Source: Bartonella sp. 220B (GTDB lineage: Bacteria > Pseudomonadota > Alphaproteobacteria > Rhizobiales > Rhizobiaceae). Taken from it: a DNA stretch of 64,000 nt. Under the pieces are notes generated by a model. That model was given only the letters and a program-made list of their open reading frames with translations. It had not been told where the DNA came from and did no database searches. Position numbers and translations under genes: made by a program. The stretch spans positions 248,001 through 312,000 of the forward strand of contig NZ_JANHOI010000001.1 of NCBI RefSeq assembly GCF_026930205.1. Reading direction: 5' to 3'. Positions 58,888-64,000 of this stretch are shown piece after piece (the first letter of the stretch is position 1; each line of letters starts with the position of its first letter).

Positions 58888-59150
58888 GTTCTTTCATCCT
58901 GGTTAAGTTTAAAATTTCCATAAATAACTCCTCTTTCATGAAGAAATTTAAAGAGATATTTTGGATCAGCCCAAGTTCTTAGTTTTCCTCTTTGCGTAAG
59001 AAGTGTGTATTTATTTGGTTTTCCAGTTACCGGATCATCGGCAACAAATGTAAAATACCATTCTCTCTCTGAGAGCATCACAATTGTAATTTCGCGTGCT
59101 GCCTTTTGATTGAATGCTATATCAACACTGTTTTGCTCTATCATTTTCAT
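58884..59150 (-). CDS. Small plasmid-type protein between trwN and trwL
   Basis: 88 aa, probably alpha/beta: EITIVMLSEREWYFTFVADD, then KYTLLTQRGKLRTWADPKYLFKFLHERGVIYGNFKL. The end recalls small conjugative-plasmid proteins of unknown function with an LRTW/F-type strand before a helix. In pKM101 and R388-type loci a kor regulatory gene can lie near this place, so a regulator is possible, but I see no clear helix-turn-helix. GAGGG precedes ATG 59150. Stop overlaps trwL copy 1. Confidence 0.65.
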   Translation of the reverse strand: MKMIEQNSVDIAFNQKAAREITIVMLSEREWYFTFVADDPVTGKPNKYTLLTQRGKLRTWADPKYLFKFLHERGVIYGNFKLNQDERT

Positions 59151-59214
59151 TGTTTTTGCCCTCAATTAGAAGATATTTTATTAATCTTACTAATTTAGAG
59201 CTTTAACATTTCTT

Positions 59215-59244
59215 TATCTACTGTTCATTACTATACTCTATCAA
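59215..59244 (-). promoter_or_regulatory. Candidate promoter of the trw operon
   Basis: On the minus strand TTGATA (59244-59239), an 18-base spacer and TAGATA (59220-59215), about 65 bases before the start of the small gene that precedes trwL. It lies in the only sizeable gap between trwN and trwL. Confidence 0.45.
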
Positions 59245-59277
59245 AATTGTAGTTTTCATTTATAAATAGCGTAATCC

Positions 59278-59745
59278 TCATTCCTGTTGCTTTTGGAAAG
59301 AGGTATCTTCTGCTGTAAAAATATCATGAGCACCACTTATCTTATGCGCAAATGCATCCACTCGTTCTTCTGAAGAGGAAGGAAGAGCTTCTGTTTCTCC
59401 TATTTGATCTGACCTTTCCGCATGAGATTGTATAGTTTCTTGCGTTTTGTCATCTGAGAGTGTATGAGTTTCCACTTCGATAGAGGAAACAACTTTCTTT
59501 ACAGAAGATTCAATGAAACCGTTTTTCAAAGATACGTCAGGATTATGTCTATTTTCTGTAAGATGTTTAGTTGTTACGATTGCTTTTGTAGTTGTGAATG
59601 ATTGACGTGATAATTTATAATGATCATTTATATTTATTGCATAGATATCATCCAGTGATTTTTGCATAACAACAGTTGAAATCGTTGCAGGATGTACAGC
59701 GGATGCGCATACAGCAGAAAGCGTTATAAAGTTTGGAATACTCAT
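59278..59745 (-). CDS. trwN: Degenerate TrwN (VirB1-like transglycosylase) lacking catalytic motifs
   Basis: 155 aa. The start resembles VirB1-type lytic transglycosylases: FITLSAVCASAVHPATISTVV corresponds to the CAPxVHPxTLxxIV signature, and IYAININD to PYAIxVNx. The catalytic Glu of the following VES motif is Lys29 here (MQKS). RHNPDVSLKNGFIES corresponds to GxNxDxGLGQINxxN but has lost GQIN. The C-terminal 70 residues are acidic and Ser/Glu-rich. ATG 59745 overlaps the stop of the upstream gene by four bases. It is full of open codons, so it is a retained but probably non-enzymatic relative. Assignment rests on motif order, not a search. Confidence 0.6.
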   Translation of the reverse strand: MSIPNFITLSAVCASAVHPATISTVVMQKSLDDIYAININDHYKLSRQSFTTTKAIVTTKHLTENRHNPDVSLKNGFIESSVKKVVSSIEVETHTLSDDKTQETIQSHAERSDQIGETEALPSSSEERVDAFAHKISGAHDIFTAEDTSFQKQQE

Positions 59746-60371
59746 AAGCAACATACCTGATGATAAAAAATTCTATTGAGGTAAACATAAACTCTGCAAA
59801 GCACTCCTGATTGCTGCCATGCTAAATTTCTATAAATCGGTGAAATGAAATCGTTCAGTTTAAAACGTTTCTTACAATCACAAATTTGATTTTTTCCGAG
59901 AACATTTTTAATATATGCCAATATCTGACCAACTATATAAATATGTAGAGAAAAACCGAACATATTATACCAATCAATATTATTATAGTTATTACGTTTA
60001 TAAAAAGAGACATTGTTCTCAACGGATAACTGTTTTTGGAAGTTTATAGAGGTTGATTGTGTAGTATAATTTCTTGATTGTTCGAATTCTTCTAGAGAAT
60101 ATTGATATGAAGGAGAAGACCGCTGTATATGAATGTATTTTTTATTGTTAAAACGAACTGCACTCTCATTATATTTAGAGGGCTTGTTCTTTAACATAGA
60201 TTGCCATAATTTATAAAATGGTGATTTATATTCACTTTTGACCACTGGTTCACAGGTGTCAGAGAGGTATGATAAAATTTGTATGCTCCGCTTACCAATC
60301 TCAGTGAGCGAACTGAAAAAGGATGTAGCTGTGAAAGCTAAGATACAAATCAATAACTCTTCGTGGTCCAA
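59742..60371 (-). CDS. Uncharacterised 209-aa protein, coupled to trwN
   Basis: Not recognised. A hydrophobic N-terminal stretch (ELLICILAFTATSFFSSL) may be a signal or anchor. The middle is Asn/Ser/Tyr-rich (SPSYQYSLEEFEQSRNYTTQ), and a second hydrophobic segment (WYNMFGFSLHIYIVGQILAYI) precedes a Cys-bearing tail. TTG start with CGGAGAT at good spacing, and an ATGA overlap with trwN, both support translation. It heads the trw gene run on this strand. Confidence 0.55.
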   Translation of the reverse strand: MDHEELLICILAFTATSFFSSLTEIGKRSIQILSYLSDTCEPVVKSEYKSPFYKLWQSMLKNKPSKYNESAVRFNNKKYIHIQRSSPSYQYSLEEFEQSRNYTTQSTSINFQKQLSVENNVSFYKRNNYNNIDWYNMFGFSLHIYIVGQILAYIKNVLGKNQICDCKKRFKLNDFISPIYRNLAWQQSGVLCRVYVYLNRIFYHQVCCL

Positions 60372-60424
60372 AGTATATCTCCGTCAAAGTGATATATTCA
60401 TCATAATTTTAATTTTGATAACAA

Positions 60425-60446
60425 ATAGACAGAAATCGTCTATAAT
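60425..60446 (+). promoter_or_regulatory. Inverted repeat over a -10 box, upstream of the H-NS-like gene
   Basis: ATAGAC and GTCTAT flank seven bases (60425-60443), and the right arm overlaps TATAAT (60441-60446). A TTGATA lies at 60415-60420, a rather long 20 bases upstream. It is placed between divergent trw-side and H-NS-like genes, as expected for a repressor operator. Confidence 0.4.
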
Positions 60447-60499
60447 TGTGTTTAAAATATGGCAAAGCACAATTCTTTTTTGCAAGGGGAGTAATTAAG

Positions 60500-60787
60500 G
60501 TGAATGATCTCAAAAATATGAACTTCGATGAGTTACAAGAGATGCGTGCCAAAATTGATGTGGAATTGAAAAAACGGCAAGCAAAAGAGAAGCAAAATGC
60601 GCGGCGAAAAATTCTTGAAATTGCTAGTGCACATGGAATTGATATCGCTGATCTTGTAAGTAAAGAACGTCATTATAGAAATCCCAACAACCAATGGGAA
60701 TTGTGGAATGGACGTGGGCGTAGACCTAAGTGGATTAAAGAATGGTTGGAGAATGGTTATGCACTTGAAGAACTAGAAATAACATAG
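60500..60787 (+). CDS. H-NS-like DNA-binding protein
   Basis: 95 aa. The N-terminal coiled-coil oligomerisation part (FDELQEMRAKIDVELKKRQAKEKQNARRKILEIA) is followed by the H-NS-type C-terminal domain, YRNPNNQWELWNGRGRRPKWIKEWLENG, with the W-x-GRGRxPxW loop that enters the AT-rich minor groove, as in HvrA-type proteins of alphaproteobacteria. GTG 60500 has AAGGGGAG eight bases before it. It is divergent from the trw gene run and may silence it. Confidence 0.88.
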   Translation: MNDLKNMNFDELQEMRAKIDVELKKRQAKEKQNARRKILEIASAHGIDIADLVSKERHYRNPNNQWELWNGRGRRPKWIKEWLENGYALEELEIT

Positions 60788-61678
60788 TGCATATGCAATA
60801 TTTGCAAAGCTATAAAAATATCAAGAAACAAGAATTCAAGCAGTGTATTCTTTTGGGAATTTGATATATCAAAATGTTGCACTGATATCTTAAGAAGTGA
60901 GCGATTATAAAACTATAGGAAGCGCAAATGCGTTTATATGAAGGGTGCGCGGTTATATCGAGATTATACACTATGTTGGTGAAGCAGTCTTTACGTATAA
61001 ATAAGCATTACATTTGTAATTTTTATTGCGATAGATTGCCAATTCTCATAGTTTTAATCAGTTGGTAACTGTAACTGCGTTGAGGAAAACCGATTCTTGC
61101 AAACGAAGGTTTGTTCTTAATATTTAGGGCTTATGTAGAACCTCAGTGAGGTTCTACAGCAGGTTAGACAGCATAATTAATAGGTTTCCACATCATCGGC
61201 GTTCAAATGTTTAGAAATTGTATCTGCTGCTAGAGAATTTTGATAGGACTTCAGTATATCAATTTGGTCCGTTAATGCTGAGTAAGCCAAATGCCGAACT
61301 ATACCTACATTGTAGCTATATTGGGGGATGAGTGTTTTTCTGTTTATTGTTTTTTTGTAAATCTTAAGCCCATGATTATTTGTTTAGAGATTTTGATGAG
61401 CTTTCGCTCATTGTTATGTGTTTCGACATAAGTATTAATCCTTTATCAAGACAAATCAATCCTTTCTCTAATCGTGTTTAAAGACAGATAACTATCCGTA
61501 GGAAATTATATTTCTTATGAGAGAGAATATATTTGCAAGCTATAAAATTTTATTGAAAATCTCTACTTCACTACCGACTTTAACTTATCATGGAGACGTA
61601 TAAAATCAAAATTGAATCAAACGGTTCGATAAAGAGAAACATATTTTTTTAGGTTTCTTTACAAACCACTCTTGAGTT
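60788..61678. other. Non-coding stretch right of the trw locus
   Basis: About 890 bases, AT-rich, with no supported gene. A near-perfect palindrome at 61135-61157 is listed separately. Confidence 0.5.
61135..61157. repeat. 23-bp palindrome
   Basis: GTAGAACCTCA pairs with TGAGGTTCTAC around one central base. No T-run follows. It could be an operator, a recombination-protein site or a relic of a mobile element. Confidence 0.5.
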
Positions 61679-62220
61679 TTAAGAATGCAATTTACTGCGA
61701 TAAGACTCATCGAGTATTGTTTGTTTTTTTACACACCAGAATATTATCCAATTTTCCGTTTTAAAGGACTCTGCAAAAAGAATAAGATGCTCAATACGCT
61801 CTGTTATTTTACAATCAAAAAATTCTGACACATTCCCTTCTAGAATAGATCTATCACTTTTAAAAGTTTCCATATTACCAAGTAGAATTTTTGCAAGGGC
61901 AGAATGATTGGTAGTTTCTTCACGTAATTTTTGTTCAGTATCCTGTGTGCATTCATGCAATCACTCTATTTAAGGTTGCTTCGATCTGATTTTTCGTAAG
62001 TACTCGTGTGTAACCGCGAAATTTTCTTCCGCAAAAAGCAACATATCATCATATTCATAATGTGATTGTTCATCATTATTGTACTCTTTGAAAAGGCAAT
62101 AGACCGCGGTGGTGAGAACAACTTATAACCGAAAATCCTTGCCATGCCATTCTCTCCATAATCTACAAAATTCAAAATCATGGAGAATAGGCCCAATACG
62201 ATGGGGGAGATGATAATCAA
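61679..62220 (-). pseudogene. Broken gene of unknown family
   Basis: Two neighbouring open frames (61679-61960 and 61966-62220) look like pieces of one ruined gene. In another frame the right half reads YHLPHRIGPILHDFEFCRLW and later CLFKEYNNDEQSHYEYDDML, with an in-frame stop between them, and in a third frame the left half reads HSALAKILLGNMETFKSDRS. No family is recognised. Confidence 0.4.
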
Positions 62221-63073
62221 TAATCCTCTACTTCATAATGATATGTTTTTCAGCTAAACCTTTTCAGAATTTCTATCGCGTTTTTAGTTTGCATCATGAT
62301 TTACTTTTTGAATAATTTGTAAAATTAGAGAGAGTATAAGTTTTCATGTATTATTCTCTGCATAATCCTTAATTCTTTTGCATAAAAGTTACTTGCGTAA
62401 CAATGTGAAGATCAAGATGAGACCCTAAGATAAAGTGGATATTCATCATTCCAAAGTTGAGAATAATCAAAATACAATGTCTCACAAAAAACCGTTCTGC
62501 TATGGTTTTGCTAAACCGTTTTTTGTGTAGTTTAAGTTTTTGTATTTTAACAATTATGAGGAAATAAGGATATAAACCAACACTCTATGGTCTTATAGAT
62601 CATTTGTCTGTCAGAAACCGATTTTTATCTTGTCGGTATGGATGTAAGGCTAAAAAATTGCCGCTTCATTTCCTGGCAAGGAGATGTCTTTATTGTTTGT
62701 GCATCATAATCGTAATAAAAATACTGTGCTTATTTGAAAAAAGTTAGCAATGTGTTCTGTTTTTTAATCTGTACAGAGCAGATTTCTGCGAGAATTTTGT
62801 TGTTTTAATGAAATTGCCTTTAAAAAAAGCAGGAAATAAAAGGCTTATTGATTAAAAACGATGAAAACTTACATAAGCTTGAGAAAATACAAGTTGAAGA
62901 CCAAAAAGATGTGATTATTTTCTAGCTTTTGTTTGTTTTCTGTGTATTGCGCAGGGAGAGGGGACTGCAGTATTCATCAAAATAGAATAGAGTGTAGATC
63001 GTTTTGTTGTATATTTCCATGGATTTCTCCAGAAATTTTGGTATGTCAGAATAAGCAAGAGAATTCTCTTGTT
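62221..63073. other. Non-coding, probably decayed DNA
   Basis: No supported gene. An imperfect inverted repeat (CACAAAAAA with TTTTTTGTG, about 62483-62528) may be a terminator. The rest gives no signal. Confidence 0.45.
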
Positions 63074-63155
63074 CAAAACGTCTCCAGCTTTGATAGCGCT
63101 CTAAAGCAATGAGGGATTCAATATCAAGGACTCATCGTACTGTTTGAAAGAAAGG
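63074..63155 (-). pseudogene. Decayed duplicate of part of the UbiH-type gene
   Basis: About 80 bases match 63391-63472 (offset 317) with roughly seven differences and no gaps: CAAAACGTCTCCAGC, TTTGATAGCGCTC, AAGCAATGAGGGA and CAATATCAAGG are exact. This corresponds to the GSLIALERYQSWRRFE region. The copy has in-frame damage and stands alone. Confidence 0.8.
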
Positions 63156-63196
63156 CTTATTCATAGGCTATAAAAGCGGAATGGTGTGATTTTTAT

Positions 63197-64000
63197 TCAA
63201 AGTGGGAGCCCGTGAAGGAGACGAGGTGCATTGGGAGTGAGACCGGAAGCTTCTTGAATGAAATATTTCTTTATTTTAGGTGCCTGATTGATAATTCCAA
63301 GACCAGCATCTCGGAGCAAGCGTAAGGGAAGATTATCATTGGAAAAAAGGCGATTAAGCCAATCATTACTCAAAGCCATACGTACAATTTCAAAACGTCT
63401 CCAGCTTTGATAGCGCTCTAAAGCAATGAGGGAGCCAATATCAAGGCCTAATCGTGCTGTTTCAATAACAACTTCAGCAAGTGCGGCGCTATCGCGTAAT
63501 CCTAAGTTCAGTCCTTGTCCTGCAATCGGGTGAATTGTGTGGGCTGCATCACCAACGAGAGCAAAACGAGATTGAATGCATTGTCGTGTTAAAGAAAGGC
63601 TTAAGGGAAAAATTTGTCGCTCTCCATTCCAAGAGAGTTTTCCAAGTCGATGACCAATACGTTTTTCGAGTTCTGTTTCAAAAATAACAGCATCAGCCTT
63701 GAGGTAATATTGTGCAGTTTTATGATGTTCATTCCATACAATAGCAGAGCGATTGCCTTTAAGAGGGAGAAGAGCAAAAGGTCCAGCAGGTAAAAAATGT
63801 TGAATTGCTTGACCATGATGGGGTTTTTCATGGTCAATTGTGCAGATGATTGCTGTTTGTTTATAGGAATGAGAAAAATTTTTAAGACCTGCTTTTTCGC
63901 GTAATTTCGAATGGGCTCCGTTGGCGGCAATAAGCAACTTCGTTTGCCAAATTTCTTCATTGCTTAAAGTGACAGCTGTATGTTGATCTTCTTGATAAAA
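63197..64000 (-). CDS. UbiH/VisC-type FAD monooxygenase, 5' end beyond the window
   Basis: C-terminal two thirds of an FAD-dependent hydroxylase of the UbiH/UbiF/VisC family that hydroxylates the ubiquinone ring. The frame is open to the window edge (VTLSNEEIWQTKLLIAANGAHSKLREKAG), so the start lies outside. The second FAD motif FALVGDAAHTIHPIAGQGLNLGLRDSAAL is intact. KLSWNGERQIFPLSL and LERYQSWRRFEIVRM are typical. The member of the family cannot be fixed without the N-terminus. Confidence 0.9.
   Translation of the reverse strand, partial: FYQEDQHTAVTLSNEEIWQTKLLIAANGAHSKLREKAGLKNFSHSYKQTAIICTIDHEKPHHGQAIQHFLPAGPFALLPLKGNRSAIVWNEHHKTAQYYLKADAVIFETELEKRIGHRLGKLSWNGERQIFPLSLSLTRQCIQSRFALVGDAAHTIHPIAGQGLNLGLRDSAALAEVVIETARLGLDIGSLIALERYQSWRRFEIVRMALSNDWLNRLFSNDNLPLRLLRDAGLGIINQAPKIKKYFIQEASGLTPNAPRLLHGLPL

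Noticed and set aside
1-64000. tRNA or rRNA genes
   Set aside because: I looked in the intergenic gaps for cloverleaf and rRNA signatures and saw none; a tRNA-finding program would be needed to be certain.

Overview
The window looks like a chromosomal segment of a Bartonella species (Alphaproteobacteria, Rhizobiales) from a lineage that carries the Trw type IV secretion system. The base composition is AT-rich. The housekeeping genes are rhizobial in type and order: large 180-kDa NAD-glutamate dehydrogenase, cobS/cobT next to a DnaJ-like gene and bolA, an SDHAF4-like gene, sdhCDAB, and a tsaD/mitofilin/hemY neighbourhood. The right third holds a trw locus with the multi-copy trwL, trwJ, trwI and trwH arrangement typical of Bartonella. 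All assignments come from reading the proteins; no database search was run.

Layout. 1-13 kb: 3' part of lysA, a TIGR02302 membrane protein, a methyltransferase, a CenR-like response regulator whose phosphoacceptor Asp is Gly, an EVE-domain protein, tsaD, then a mitofilin-like gene and hemY directly next to tsaD with no hemC or hemD between. A glutamine amidotransferase and a DUF2125 gene broken at a 9-T run follow. 13-21.6 kb: NAD-GDH, carbonic anhydrase, a hairpin-rich leader, ffh, chorismate mutase and rpsP. 21.6-31 kb: SDHAF4-like gene, htpX, rsmB, heparinase II/III-like gene, purH, a 50-aa DUF1127 gene, surf1, rpmB and a queuosine-precursor transporter. 31-44 kb: cobT, cobS, a DnaJ-like gene, bolA, xerC, a SapC-like gene, rimM, trmD, rplS and sdhCDAB.

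44.4-60.8 kb is the trw region, read leftward: an unknown 209-aa gene, a degenerate trwN (VirB1), a small plasmid-type gene, five trwL (VirB2), trwM (VirB3), trwK (VirB4), three trwJ (VirB5), two intact and one ruined trwI (VirB6), two trwH (VirB7), a truncated trwG, then trwG, trwF, trwE, trwD (VirB8, 9, 10, 11) and a terminator. No coupling protein or relaxase is seen, which agrees with the known role of Bartonella Trw in erythrocyte attachment rather than DNA transfer. A divergent H-NS-like gene borders the locus on the right. 60.8-63.2 kb is decayed DNA with gene remnants, and the window ends inside a UbiH-type monooxygenase gene.

Three themes recur. (1) The trw J-I-H units evolve by tandem duplication, homogenisation and decay: a tract of about 1,268 bp is identical between two units while their flanks differ. 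(2) Decayed fragments of a gene lie beside the intact gene at trmD, the glutamate dehydrogenase gene and the ubiH-type gene. (3) Several conserved proteins have lost key residues or continuity: CenR-like Asp to Gly, TrwN catalytic Glu to Lys, and DUF2125 at a homopolymer.
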